A DNA stretch of 64,000 bases from Flabesymbios commensalis. Its lineage: Eukaryota; Annelida; Polychaeta; Terebellida; Flabelligeridae. Each line of letters starts with the position of its first letter. Positions within the stretch are counted from its first letter, which is position 1. The translations under genes and the position numbers were made by a program. The notes beneath the pieces are model-generated. The model ran no database searches. It was not told the origin of the DNA and was given only the letters and a program-made list of their open reading frames with translations. Shown here piece after piece: positions 33,990-46,904 of this stretch. Location: contig OZ024902.1 of NCBI GenBank assembly GCA_964017125.1, positions 52,524,309-52,588,308 on the forward strand, written 5' to 3'.

Positions 33990-34226
33990 GGGAAATACGT
34001 GGTGGTGGGCGTGGTGGTGACAGGAGTTTGAAAGGATGTGGTGGTGGACCTGTTAGGTGACAGGAGTTTGGAAGGACGTGGTGGTGGACGTGGTTTTCGA
34101 GGCCGTGGGGAAGGTGGTTATGGACTGGTTGCGGATGTGGTATTCCACCAGTCGTCAATGAGAGAGGTGAGAATGGCTACCTGGAATATTAATCGTTGGC
34201 CTGATAGTGCAGGAGCATTAGATTTT
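33990..34226 (+). pseudogene. LINE 5' fragment: Gly/Arg-rich segment and endonuclease start (unit 1)
   Basis: The frame from 34038 encodes a Gly/Arg-rich stretch including EGRGGGRGFRGRGEGGYG, then VRMATWNINRWPDSAG (methionine at 34173). The ATWNIN(G/R)W start is the first catalytic block of APE-type LINE endonucleases, and a glycine/arginine-rich tail just before it suggests an RNA-binding segment. The endonuclease stops where an inverted-repeat element begins (34227); its continuation appears at about 42868, beyond the right end of that element. Confidence 0.55.
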
Positions 34227-35520
34227 CACTTGAAAAAAAAATGTAGAAAGCTAAATTTTTCAGGAAAGTTGCCAAGATACCCACTTAACACGATAGGGAA
34301 AAGTCCCCAAAAATCCAGGTTGAGCTAAATTTTTTATTCGAAATTTTCAAAATGGCCGCCATCATGAGTCATGAAAACCCTCAAAATGGTATAATTTATC
34401 AAAAAATTATACCAAAATTCAAATGCTATCCAATAAAAGCCCAAAAGATTTCACTCCATCTAGCCCATGAATAAAACTTGGTCACAACAAATTAGTACAT
34501 CCATACAATATAAAAAATGTAAAACTGACCAAAAATCAGGTCAGTAAAATTTAGTCAGATCCGTTATAAGTGAGCACTGACAAAATATCAGGTAGGGAAG
34601 GTATTGTTAGAGCTCTTATAAGTGACCACCCAACCCCATCCAGTAGAGTTAATTATAATATCCCACTAACCAATAATAATAGGCATACGGATAATATAAA
34701 CTCAGTTTCTTCGAGCTGCAACATTGCGCATTAGAAATGGAAAGAAAACTTCCCACATTGGAAGTTAAATCCGTTTACGCCCTCTATAGGCCTGCAAATA
34801 TTGCGATATTTGAATGGAATTATGTTTATGACATTTAGAACTAACGGTACATTTTAAGAAGGAATCACAGAGCGCACATAACATGAACGTTACCACATTA
34901 TGTCATTAGTTTGTAGTGATTAATACCCATAGACCTCAGTCACATCATGCATTAATATGTGATATATTTTATAAATTATTGTGTGTTTATACCAAAACAA
35001 TTTATTGCTTTGTATGGTAAAAAATAGTATTGGTGGCATATGTCACTGTATTTGCATATTTTATATAGTTAGCAAACGCCACCTTCCACAACGTGTTACG
35101 GGTTTGCAAGCATTCCATATCTGAACCGTAAGATGGCGTTCCGCGGCGGAACGCGATCGATTCAACCCCTAATAACGCCTTCGAAATACATTTTAATTGG
35201 ATTTACCTAATTTAGTGACCATTTATGCATTCACTCATTGATTTTGAAACATTCCATCAGCTATTTTTCATGTGAGAGCTTTTTTGAAACAACTCCCGAA
35301 AAATATTTAACCATTTGTGATGATGTGAGTATCTTACGTTTCAGATACATGCTGCGTTCTAACCCGGAACATAGTGGAGGGCGAGATCCCTCTAACTATT
35401 ACACACACAAAAATCAGTCAATAATCGTGATAATTTTACAGGGATTTCACTACTTGCCGTATTCAGTAAAGTTGTACTTATTAAAATATTACTGAATAAC
35501 AACAGGCTGGTTTTTTTAAA

Positions 35521-35799
35521 TGGTTATCTACAATAGATAATGTGGTAAACTTACAGTTAGTGATACATAAATATCTGGCTAAGAAGAAGGGACGTTATTA
35601 TGTTTTATACGTGCACATAAACTTGAAGTCATCAAAAGGATTGATTGGATATTTTACACGCACAATGGACAGGGCTCGAAATAATGGCATTCCTCCAGAT
35701 CTACCCTGGCTAAAAATACGCAGGATGGCAAGATATATTATTAATCATCCCGAAGCACTGATTAACTTAAGGGCAGACCAAGGACAAGGCCATTTATAG
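35521..35799 (+). pseudogene. LINE reverse-transcriptase fragment (unit 1)
   Basis: The frame reads WLSTIDNVVNLQLVIHKYLA then KKKGRYYVLYV, matching the STxDNxxxLQxxIxKYLxKKKGxxYxLYVDF block of LINE polymerases just before the first catalytic aspartate. After this the similarity ends (HINLKSSKG in place of DFSKAFD), although the frame stays open for 50 more codons with PPDLPWLKIRRMARYIINHP, which I do not recognise. An identical frame but for the last residue is at 39194-39472 in unit 2. Confidence 0.5.
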
Positions 35800-36039
35800 A
35801 AATGACAGTTTTAACTCAGGAAATAATGACGGTTTCCTCAACTTTCCAGTATTGCAGACTGACATGCCTTCAATGTGTAATTCTACCCCTGATGGGAAAT
35901 AAACAATGGTGGTTTTTTTTCTCTGCCCGACATTATTTGTCTTTAATAGATGTAAATTAGTTGATATTCTACAAACATAAAACACTGTAATTTAGTATAT
36001 ATGAAGATTTCAGTATCGTTTGTTCGGCTATAAAAGAAA

Positions 36040-39000
36040 AAAGTCCACTGTGCGTTCATCTGTAGAATTAGCAATATCACTTTTTACATTCATATCATTC
36101 TCTGTGCAAATATAGTTGAAATTACTTGCTCTAATTTTTTTATGGTCAGATAAAGCAGGTTTAATATAGGCTGTAACGTTAGCATGGCACAGTACTGTAA
36201 ACATAATATTAGGTGTGCAATTAAATATTAAAACACTATGATGCTGTGCATAATAACATACATGGTCCATTCACACAAAACTCTGAACATAGGCTGCATT
36301 TGTATATGAGCCACAGAAGTTTGGACACCTTTCTTGTTAATGTGACAATATAGTTGACACATATTAGTGTATCGTGACATGCTCTTTGACCCTTCATATG
36401 TTAACGTGACACTCTGTGTGACACTGGAACTGGCAACGTGACAGTGTCATTTATAGGGTAAGTGGGATCCTTCTTCTCATCCCTCAAAATTAAGATGTCC
36501 AAATGTGAAATCCAAAGATTTGTGTTTAGTCCAATTGTGTTCACATATCCAGTATTACATCAATGGTTGGAAAATGCTCTTTTACAACAGAATACTTTGG
36601 GAAGTGTCATTGGCATCTGTGACGTTAGCACTTGATGTTTATTCCAAACAGCAAAAATAAAATGATGGAGTCGAAGTGGCTGTGTGGCTGGCATCGCACA
36701 AAAGGGAGTATTGAGGGCTTATTCTTATAACCACGTTATTTTAAGTTCCAATACCAGTAATGTGAAATGGTGTTATTCAACAAATGAAGAAAGTCGAACA
36801 TCTCTGAGAGTAAATGGTTAATAATTAAATAATAATTATTTATTACATGGAACGTTGAAGTTGAATATCTCTGATAGTAATTAATTAATTCATGACTGGA
36901 CCATTTCAGAATGTTTACTATGGTAGACCATGTTTCAACTCTTCCTTAACCAAAATTGTCAACCAGGGTGGTCAGTGACATAGACGCAATGTTCTCTTGT
37001 ATTTTTAATTTGTGTGATGTTCGCATGCGCATAGCTATAACCTGTAGTGTCCCTAAGGGCTACCTCAGGGATCCTCCTTAGCCCTTTAACCGCCAAATTA
37101 TTCAATCTGAATTTTCACCCACTTGAAGTTGTGTCTCGCTGACGCGATCCACAAATTCAAGTGAGTGAAAATTATTCAGATTTGACAAAAAGGAGTTCAA
37201 CTCTTTTTCAAATCATGCTGGTTGAAGTCACATTTTATCTTGAACATATTTAAAATGTGGTACTTAGTGTGCTAATAAGAAAGGAAAACCCGAATATATG
37301 CGGCACCGGCGGTTAAAGGGTTAAAAAAGTCGGTTTTTGGGGTGGTTTTATCAGGGTACAGTCGGTAAAGGAAGAGTTAAAGAATGATAGAACATGGTAT
37401 GTCATGTTTAAAGATAGACAGAAATTCCGTCTCTAGCGTAAATTAGTGAAAAGGCATGAGAGGACTGTTGCACAGGTTAGTTCAAAGATGGTATGTACAA
37501 TAAACACCATGGTCTACCATGGTCCCAAAGTATGGCCAACCATGGTTTTGTACCATGGTAGAACATGGTCAAAAAATTGCCAATTCCCAACCATAGTCTA
37601 CCAGGTAAACCATGGTGTGTTATGCATGGGTTTACCATGGTGGCCCATGGTGGATGGATGCTGGGAAATACGTGGTGGTGGGCGTGGTGGTGACAGGAGT
37701 TTGAAAGGATGTGGTGGTGGACCTGTTAGGTGACAGGAGTTTGGAAGGACGTGGTGGTGGACGTGGTTTTCGAGGCCGTGGGGAAGGTGGTTATGGACTG
37801 GTTGCGGATGTGGTATTCCACCAGTCGTCAATGAGAGAGGTGAGAATGGCTACCTGGAATATTAATCGTTGGCCTGATAGTGCAGGAGCATTAGATTTTC
37901 ACTTGAAAAAAAAATGTAGAAAGCTAAATTTTTCAGGAAAGTTGCCAAGATACCCACTTAACACGATAGGGAAAAGTCCCCAAAAATCCAGGTTGAGCTA
38001 AATTTTTTATTCGAAATTTTCAAAATGGCCGCCATCATGAGTCATGAAAACCCTCAAAATGGTATAATTTATCAAAAAATTATACCAAAATTCAAATGCT
38101 ATCCAATAAAAGCCCAAAAGATTTCACTCCATCTAGCCCATGAATAAAACTTGGTCACAACAAATTAGTACATCCATACAATATAAAAAATGTAAAACTG
38201 ACCAAAAATCAGGTCAGTAAAATTTAGTCAGATCCGTTATAAGTGAGCACTGACAAAATATCAGGTAGGGAAGGTATTGTTAGAGCTCTTATAAGTGACC
38301 ACCCAACCCCATCCAGTAGAGTTAATTATAATATCCCACTAACCAATAATAATAGGCATACGGATAATATAAACTCAGTTTCTTCGAGCTGCAACATTGC
38401 GCATTAGAAATGGAAAGAAAACTTCCCACATTGGAAGTTAAATCCGTTTACGCCCTCTATAGGCCTGCAAATATTGCGATATTTGAATGGAATTATGTTT
38501 ATGACATTTAGAACTAACGGTACATTTTAAGAAGGAATCACAGAGCGCACATAACATGAACGTTACCACATTATGTCATTAGTTTGTAGTGATTAATACC
38601 CATAGACCTCAGTCACATCATGCATTAATATGTGATATATTTTATAAATTATTGTGTGTTTATACCAAAACAATTTATTGCTTTGTATGGTAAAAAATAG
38701 TATTGGTGGCATATGTCACTGTATTTGCATATTTTATATAGTTAGCAAACGCCACCTTCCACAACGTGTTACGGGTTTGCAAGCATTCCATATCTGAACC
38801 GTAAGATGGCGTTCCGCGGCGGAACGCGATCGATTCAACCCCTAATAACGCCTTCGAAATACATTTTAATTGGATTTACCTAATTTAGTGACCATTTATG
38901 CATTCACTCATTGATTTTGAAACATTCCATCAGCTATTTTTCATGTGAGAGCTTTTTTGAAACAACTCCCGAAAAATATTTAACCATTTGTGATGATGTG

Positions 39001-39712
39001 AGTATCTTACGTTTCAGATACATGCTGCGTTCTAACCCGGAACATAGTGGAGGGCGAGATCCCTCTAACTATTACACACACAAAAATCAGTCAATAATCG
39101 TGATAATTTTACAGGGATTTCACTACTTGCCGTATTCAGTAAAGTTGTACTTATTAAAATATTACTGAATAACAACAGGCTGTTTTTTTTAAATGGTTAT
39201 CTACAATAGATAATGTGGTAAACTTACAGTTAGTGATACATAAATATCTGGCTAAGAAGAAGGGACGTTATTATGTTTTATACGTGCACATAAACTTGAA
39301 GTCATCAAAAGGATTGATTGGATATTTTACACGCACAATGGACAGGGCTCGAAATAATGGCATTCCTCCAGATCTACCCTGGCTAAAAATACGCAGGATG
39401 GCAAGATATATTATTAATCATCCCGAAGCACTGATTAACTTAAGGGCAGACCAAGGACAAGGCCATTTCTAGAAATGACAGTTTTAACTCAGGAAATAAT
39501 GACGGTTTCCTCAACTTTCCAGTATTGCAGACTGACATGCCTTCAATGTGTAATTCTACCCCTGATGGGAAATAAACAATGGTGGGTTTTTTTCTCTGCC
39601 CGACATTATTTGTCTTTAATAGATGTAAATTAGTTGATATTCTACAAACATAAAACACTGTAATTTAGTATATATGAAGATTTCAGTATCGTTTGTTCGG
39701 CTATAAACGAAA
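36040..39712 (+). repeat. 3673-bp tandem duplication, unit 2
   Basis: Second unit of the head-to-tail duplication, carrying the same features displaced by 3673 bases: MITE copy 4 at 37082-37320, LINE 5' fragment at 37663-37899, element left arm from 37900 and the polymerase fragment to 39472. Divergence from unit 1 is well below that of the large A/B duplication, so it is younger, or has been homogenised, or is an assembly artefact. Confidence 0.93.
37082..37320. mobile_element. Hairpin MITE, copy 4
   Basis: Identical in plan and almost in sequence to copy 3; duplicated passively with the 3673-bp unit, not by transposition. Confidence 0.85.
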
Positions 39713-42700
39713 AAAATAAAAAAATATTTACATATTGTAAAATGTGGCTTCTTCTAGTCAATAAGATAAAAACTAAACTTATTATGTTCAGGAGAGGAGT
39801 GATTGTCAAACACAATGTTGTATGTACGGGTAATGGTATTTTGGTGAGTAAAAAAAGTAAATTGTTACTACATGTAGGTGTAAATATTAAGATATCGTCT
39901 TCTCTTCAACTTTGAGGTGATATACAACAATCGAGGCATTGTGTATAGCAGGAAAAATAAAACATAGTAAAATTTATATAAATATAGACACAGGTTTGGT
40001 ATGCTACCGATGAACGTTTCCTAAACGTTATTTGATAAAATAGTACTTCAAATACTACTTTAAAGATCAGAGATATGAGGTCATACAGATTGTGGAGCTA
40101 TCGGATGTGTTTATTAATTTTTTTTTAACGTTTGCTGTGATTGAGAAGCACAACATTAGATGGGTCTGTACTTGGTGATTTAGGACGCAGTCCACTTGCT
40201 GTACTTGGTGATTTAGGACGCAGTCAACAGTCCACATTATAAAATAAGGTGTGCCATATTCCGGGCAAACTGTTAAATCTTCCTGATCATAGAGTGACAA
40301 AGGTTTCTTAATATAAGATGCTTAATTAGATGAAAATGGAAGGGAAATCTGCGAAAATGATGTGAAACTTCTATTAGAAATCTTCGGATTTTTAGATGCA
40401 GCAAGGGTGGGAGATGAATCTTAAGACTATTTATTTTGAGGTATTTCATTTGAGAACAAAAACATATATTGGCAGAATGAAAACAAGACAAATGTTTCAG
40501 CAGTACGTTAGCAATATATTACAAATTTAAAATATTAATTAGAACTCGAAAGATATGTATCTGTTAATTTCAAACTGGAATAATTGTATATCCAGCCCGG
40601 CTCGTTTCAAATAATAAAATAATAATTTAGCGATATAAAAATTTAAACAAAGTGCCTATAATTTAGAAAATAGAATCGATAATGGGAGTATTGTAACAAA
40701 ATATATATGCAGGTATATTACAGTAACATTTAGGGTAATAATGACAACTTGATATAACGTACCTACATTGACCTACATAAAAACCAATTGAGTAGGTTCT
40801 TCACAAACTACGAATGTAACACACCATAACGGAGAGCATTTTAGCTACATGACTACATAATCTTACCACCTAGAATACCTCAATTATATGTTTAGACAAT
40901 GTGGAACATTAAATACCATACATTATATGGTTTGGAATCAAACATAGTATTTGAATACATAAAACACAAGTAATGTATCATATTATAGTCTTGTTGCAAA
41001 AATGAACATTTTAGTAAAATGAATTATCTATTCTACTAGACCCTCAAGTATTTTCAGCAGCTTTTTTCACCATGTTTTTCCATGTGAGATGTAGAGAATA
41101 AACCCGATTTAAAATGGCCGTCATTTGCTATCTGATAGCCCGTAGATGATCATAAAGCATGAAAACCATTGTAATGAGCTTGTCGGCATTGATTTATTCG
41201 AAAAGAGATGTTACATCAGGGAATGGAATTTTTATTTCATATTCAAGAATAAGATGAAAAAAATAGCCGCCATCTTCGGTTTGACCCTAAGATGACCTTG
41301 AAACATATTTTTAAGCAGACTTTGACGGTTCAACCTACCTGTCCAGTTGGCTAACAAATATTTAGCGTGTGTTGCTGGGTATTCTTTCAACGAGGGGGGT
41401 GGTATGCTACGGCTGTATGGGGGAAATGGGCACCCATAAGGGATCTGACAACACCTTCCGACATGATATTTTTTTATTATTTATTAGTGTAGGCCCCCAC
41501 TACTTTTTTCAACAAGGTTTGGTCCATGGGTCAGATTGTGTATAATAAAATCGATGGAGTGGGTGGGGGTGCTCACTTATAGCGGATCTGACAAAACCTT
41601 CCCGACTTTTTTGTCAGTTTTACGTTTTTTATATACTTTGTTGAGACCAAATTTTGTCCATGGGCCAGATGGGGTGAAAACAACTCGCGGGGGGTGTTTT
41701 TTGCATGGGGGTGGGGTCTAAATCCGACTTCCCTGACGCAGCTGACAAATGTTTTTTGAATCACTTCGATGAACTTAATCGCATCATTGGGTTAATTTTT
41801 ATGGGCCTGATGGGGTGAAATCTTCTGTCACAGGCTTTCGGTCTAACATGTTTCCGGTGCATGCTGAGCACATTGCTGGACAAAACACAATGTCTGTACA
41901 TAGCTTAGTGCTGAATAAATCGTGTCTGGTCGAGTGGAGTCCAGGTTGTTGAAAGGTAGAATGTCTATTCTATTTATATAATGTCTGCTGCCCTTGACTG
42001 CCATTTGCATGAAACCAGCCCAGGAGTGACAAGTGACAACAACAGGTATGCACATCGAAAAGCTGGCTAGCCAGAGATTGTCAAGTGAATAGGCTTACTT
42101 TAAAATACCGAGCTTAGGTATGTTAAGGGGGCCAAATACACACTGCTTTAAACTAGACACTTGTGTTTTTTGTGGGCTTTGATTGGGATCTGAGCATTTT
42201 GTCCAACCTGAACGGAGGACCTAATTTCGGTAGATCGGACAACTTTCATTTCAAAATAGATTATGATTAGCTGCTTCGTCAATTCACACAGCTAGGTAGT
42301 TGTCTATCCAGAAGCAAAAAATAGTATCGCAACTCCGACTGCAATACCGACCATATGGAATATCAAAACATTGTCATATACAAAAAGATTGATGATTAAT
42401 GCAAGAATAAAAAATTGTGATTTATATTATTGCAATTTTAGGTCGTGTATCAATCCTGTATCATAAAAAAAAATTCTGCTTGTTTAGATACCCGCCTGTG
42501 GGTTCAATATCCAAAATTAGCAAGTGGGTTTCTTTGATCATATTTCTGCCATCCTATTAACAAAAAAGTGGGTTAAAACAGTCATTGTCAACAAAAAAAT
42601 ACAAAAAATAGGTCTGATATGTATTCCATGCGATGGGAAATTAAATGCTCTTATGTTTAGACACTTTATTTATTGTTTTACATTGAATATTAGCAATACT

Positions 42701-42866
42701 ATGATCATTTAATGGTTTTCGCGAAATGAGATGGCGGTCATTTTGAAAATCTTCAATGAAAAAATTTTCTTATCGGGAATTATGGGGACTTTTTATTCGG
42801 GTGTTCTGGGGATGTCTGGGCAACTTTTCTAAAAGAATCAGCTTTCTACATTTTTTTCCAAGTCAG
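37900..42866. mobile_element. Inverted-repeat element interrupting a LINE (about 5 kb)
   Basis: The left arm begins CACTTGAAAAAAAAATGTAG (37900; also 34227 in unit 1) and the right arm ends CTACATTTTTTTCCAAGTC (42866). Inward, GTTGCC(A/C)AGA and GGGAAAAGTCCCC-like words pair between 37900-38043 and 42727-42866. A second block with GGATCTGAC, GGTCAGTTTTAC and GGGC(T/C)AGATGG(A/G)GTGAAA pairs between 38113-38298 and 41560-41720. The arms diverge by perhaps 20-25 percent. LINE endonuclease sequence stops at the left end and resumes at the right, so the element was inserted there. No transposase and no target duplication were identified. The interior also holds a LINE polymerase fragment and the unassigned 39713-41040. 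Confidence 0.5.
39713..41400. other. Unassigned AT-rich stretch with a 33-bp doublet
   Basis: No gene seen. At 40168-40232 the sequence CTGTACTTGGTGATTTAGGA plus CGCAGTC is present twice in tandem. Elsewhere only single words such as AAAATGGCCGTCAT (41113) resemble the surrounding repeats. Confidence 0.4.
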
Positions 42867-42867
42867 C

Positions 42868-43500
42868 ATGTTTTTACACCTAAATCCCCCTCACTATGAG
42901 GGAAATGGAGGTTTAAGGTGTAATATAATCAGTTTCATAAATATAGATGTTGTTATGATTAGTGAAACACATTTGAAAGATACCGATCTGATAAGTATAC
43001 CAGACTTTACGCGGTTTGGCTTTAATAGGAGAGGTATTCATAAAAAAGCTAGAAAAAGCCTCTCGAGGAGTGGGGATATTTTCACGTGATTCATTATTCA
43101 GACAATTTATTGTTGATGTAGTTGACCAAAGTGTGCGAGGTAATATTGGCATTGAGCTTGTAAAAAAGCTACTGACTACATAGTTAGGCTATACTCATGC
43201 TACCTGCCCGCAGAAGGATCATCATCGGCAAATATCACTTATTTTTACGAACATTTACTTGGCGCGAATTATATTTAAGTTCAAAAGCTGATATTACTAT
43301 TCTGGTGGTGATTTTAATGCTCGGGTGGGATATATGGCAGATTGTATTAGTGATATAGATGAGTTAATCACAAGATGTTTTATTGATAAAGTTCAAAACA
43401 ACTATGGAGACAATTTAGTTTATTTTTTTGAAAGAAACTAAGATATGTATTTTGAATGGCTGGATATACTACTAGAACATGATTTATGCACAATGTTGGT
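42868..43500 (+). pseudogene. LINE APE-endonuclease fragment
   Basis: The plus frame from 42868 encodes LRCNIISFINIDVVMISETH then LKDTDLISIPDFTRFGFNRR and IHKKARK, the ETHL block of APE-type LINE endonucleases. Further on, after interruptions, GGDFNARVGYMADCISDIDE (about 43309) gives the catalytic GDFNA(R) block, then NNYGDNLVYFFERN. It is a decayed copy that lacks the polymerase. It appears to continue the endonuclease begun by VRMATWNINRW at 37840, on the far side of the inverted-repeat element. Confidence 0.7.
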
Positions 43501-43639
43501 CTATGATTGTAAAACTCCTGGTCATTCCATGCTGGTTGCCACTCTATTATGTAGCTATGACCAGGGCTAGGTTCCCGGTCTCGGCGGTTTGAAAGAAACA
43601 GAAAATGTTTCTTTCCCATCCAAGTGTGAAAGTCAGTAT

Positions 43640-43800
43640 TATGGGGAGCCTCCGTGACCGAGAGGTAGCGTCTCGGCCTCAGACCACCAGGGCTCGAATT
43701 TCGAATCCTGTGTCTGGAGGACAGTGTCATCTCAATCATCTCACCATGGATGGGGCAGGCAAGACGACACGACCGGTACAGCTAGTGCCACCAGAAGGCA
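43640..43800 (+). repeat. tRNA-derived SINE
   Basis: CCTCCGTGACCGAGAGGTAG (43650) has an A-box-like core and TTTCGAATCCTG (43699) a B-box-like core about 45 bases later, with CTCGGCCTCAGACCACCAGG between, reminiscent of tRNA-Leu. A body follows with GACGACACGACCGGTACAG and a short poly-C run. Its 3' end is not clear. Unrelated in head sequence to the SINE at 27336-27432. Confidence 0.6.
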
Positions 43801-44038
43801 CTCCCCCCCCCTCCGATTTTATGAATAATGATGAATGGCAGCACGAACTGTATGAATTAGTCGCCCGCATTGAACAATGTCAACATATCAAACAAGAAAT
43901 TCATTTAGTAACCACTTTAAGCAGTTGAATTTTCCTTGAATAGCTGAATGATCTTGACATTGTTCTTTACCAAAAATGGTGAATGGTGATAGGCATGTCA
44001 ACATTGTATTTATTATATTTCTGCAAACTAAAACTACC

Positions 44039-44420
44039 ATCCGGGGAGGTTCATCAGGGATATGTTCTGTCTGTTGAATGCTGTACGGCATTGTACGGAA
44101 GCACTAGTCTACAACAATCACCCAAGGGAAGCTGCAGCCTCCTCGTATCTGACCATAATCTTCGGGCGGATTTCCAGTGGCGTACTCTTGTTCCTCCGCT
44201 CAACAACGGAGCCAATACAACAGGCGCTGGTCTAGGCCGTGGTAGCCTTAAATAACCGACAAAAGAGTGTTTGACATTAGGTCTCTCGTGGGGGATGAAT
44301 GGACTTACGCTATCTATTGTTAATCTGGGGACTATCCAACCCGAGGATAGCGCAGCTGTGCGAAATGCCACGGAGTTTCAGCATTAAATTGCATAGCGAA
44401 ACCCACGTCTCCGGCTGTCT
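44039..44420 (+). mobile_element. Dispersed non-LTR-like repeat, second copy (5' part)
   Basis: Starts CATCCGGGGAGGTTCATCAG and follows the minus-strand repeat of 21735-21108 through TGCTGTACGGCAT, GGAAGCTGCAGCCTCCTCGT, AATAACCGACAA and TTTCAGCATTAAATTGCATA. It lacks the (TAC)n tail, so the 3' end is lost. Divergence from the other copy is perhaps 10-15 percent. The next 44430-45530 holds nothing I can assign. Confidence 0.55.
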
Positions 44421-45539
44421 GTATATATTTATTAGGGGCCTAATTATATTCACATCCATCACATGATTTCATCACTTTATATATGATAACATTATTAGTT
44501 TCTAAAATGATAACCTCTCCCTGCAAAATGGAGAATTCGCTCCAAGTGCTAGCTCAAGTACCACATGGAATGCTTAGAGGTCCCATGACACCACTGAACC
44601 AGTTGGGTAGCGTATATCTGATTAGAACCATGCATAACCAGAGCCTATTGATTCCATACACATCTTACCATATCATGACCACATCTAGAAAGTGCCTGTA
44701 TTTTACGGTAATCTGCATTATCTCTGAGCCGATGATTGTGACTTTATTTGTTCAAAGATGCCTGAAATCTGTACTATCGGCGCATTACATGGCTATTCTA
44801 TGGTATATAATAATATTCTGGGCAAAAATATAAAACTGAAAATGATTGCATTATGTAAATTGTCAATAGAGGACTTTAATTCATTTTTCTTGAGTTTTCA
44901 ACCAGTGAATTTTGCTATTGTTTTTAAACATAAGCAACATTCCGATAGGCCTAGAGCGGGTATATGCTGAGCGACAGGCTATCTTATCTGGGGCAGTGAT
45001 CAACGATCATAAAATATTATTTGTAGTCTAAAATACCTATTAGGCCTACGTCCGTTTGCCTCTGCTTATGAATACGAAAGAATGACTTTATAAATAAACT
45101 GCTATACCGGATTATAATGTGTAGTTTTCATGTAGCATTCATATTGTTCCCACAACTCAAAATATTGATGATAGAAGCTATCGCGCCTCTGAATCGGTTT
45201 CCTGAGCTAGATAAGCCTACATATAGACATCAAAAACACATTTCTACGTTATTTAAAAACAACTGGCACGTTATTTTGCAATGTCGGCCATTTTTGCAAT
45301 GTCAGCCATTTTAGTTTTTTCCTCTAGAGGCAAGCGCACAAGGGGAAATACAAGAGACTTTAGTAGGCTATGTTGCTCAGGTGGCGTTCAATATGCAATC
45401 TCCCCTATCTTTTTCCAATCAAAAGTCCCAATTTACAATGGCCTAGTTATAGTTGGTATAGGTTTTCCTACGTAGGCTACATGTTGCCACGGCACGAAAA
45501 GTACCCATTTCCTTCTGCGGACCACCACTATGTTATTTT

Positions 45540-46740
45540 TGTGTGTGCAGTATTGATGAATACATGTGTTCATCATTTTGATCCCGCCACTTTCCCCTCT
45601 CCTCTTCAACCTTGAAATGTCTTGAACATTATACAGATATAGCAAATAGTCTATTAACCATGGCTCAACGCTCAGAGCTTCCTATCATAGATCATCATTG
45701 ATTTTATATCATCGTCACGGTTTGCCTATCTTTGACAGTTGTGTTTAATAATCTTGTATCTCACTAGCAAATCGAAGTATTCCCACTGCATATAAACACA
45801 ACATATAACTAGAAGGGTCTACTTTTTTGTGAACAAAACACTGAGATGTCTCCCCTCCAGCAGCATAACCATAAAGGTTGATAGCTAATAGATGTATAGT
45901 AGTGTTAATGGCTTTTGTAATTAATGTTATTAAATGGCTCCTGTGGACAGTAGAGACAATAACTTTATATAAAGTTCTTGGTAGAGACTATGTATTAGGC
46001 GGAATTTATTATTCCGTTTTGGTGCGAAACACTCGACGTTGACCCAGTGCTGGTCCAATGCCGGCCCACAATCTGCGACGCTGGCCCAACATCAAACCAG
46101 CACTGGTTCAACGCCTCGTGTTTGCTGCGTTTAACCCAGTAAACACACAAAATTATTGTCTTTTGTGGTATGTTTTGGAATGTTTTGAAAATCTAAGAAA
46201 CTACAAGTAAGAGACAATCTGTCCAATTGAATAGAATTCTTCCGCATAAAATATCTTAGATTTTGGGGTGTAGGTCTGCCTAGTCATCCCCAATTGCGAA
46301 ACTACATGACTCTCAGCATATTCTTTTTATACTATTGTGATTTTTGGAGAGTGGCTGATTGGACAAACGTTGACACTATGTTGTTTTAATGTTGGCCCAA
46401 CGTCGTCGGCAGTGGCCCCGCATGAAGTATAACCATGTTGTGACATCTGCCTTCATTATACCCAGCAAACACTAGACGTTGAAACAATATTGGGCTAATT
46501 TTGAGCCAACGTGGTTGACAATGGACCAACGTTAGTCAGCACTAAAAAACGCACTCTGAGTTGCCAGTATGGCTGGTTGTCGTCTTTTGTTTGTTCTTCA
46601 GACTTTTAGGTCTATTGAAATGGGCCAGGCGAGAAGTAAAGCAATATTTCTCCACCTCAATAGAGGGGGGACATAATAATCCTGTGACATTCTCAAAGCG
46701 ACAAACGTATTGAAAAAACGGTTTGTATTAGGTTAGCGAT
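45540..46740. repeat. Diverged, interrupted copy of the 13960-14285 segment
   Basis: TATTGATGAATACATGTGTTC, CATAGATCATCATTGATTT and ATCATCGTCACGGTTTGCC (45550-45730), then AACGTATTGAAAAAACGGTT (46710), align with 13985-14280 and 57045-57340. About 0.9 kb of other sequence, including palindromic repeats (46025-46140 and 46460-46560), separates the two matching parts. It is much more diverged than A versus B and shows that parts of this locus were duplicated before. Confidence 0.65.
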
Positions 46741-46904
46741 TCCAATGTTTACGCTGTGGGTAACGAATTTTGAGCTAAAATCATCAAAAAATTAAAAAAA
46801 TTATTTTGGCTTCTGATCATATGAGGTAAACATGTCCATAAACTAGAACTTCAAAAGTTTTAAAAAAAATCGGGCAATCACCAGTTAAGCGAGATAATTA
46901 TAAA

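Larger units (their letters stand above)
32367..36039 (+). repeat. 3673-bp tandem duplication, unit 1
   Basis: The segment from AAAGTCCACTGTGCGTTCAT (32367) to GGCTATAAAAGAAAAA is repeated head-to-tail at 36040-39712. The breakpoint shares only AAAG, an A-rich microhomology. By eye I noted about ten single-base differences in 3.67 kb (around 0.3 percent). Contents in order: end of the broken minus-strand coding stretch, a MITE (33409-33647), a CCATGG-rich tract, a LINE 5' fragment (33990-34226), the left arm of an inverted-repeat element (34227 onward) and a reverse-transcriptase-like frame (35521-35799). Confidence 0.93.

Noticed and set aside
33925-34158. Proline/histidine-rich minus-strand frame opposite the Gly/Arg-rich LINE segment
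   Set aside because: It is the antisense shadow of a GGTGGT-rich stretch, duplicated passively in both tandem units.
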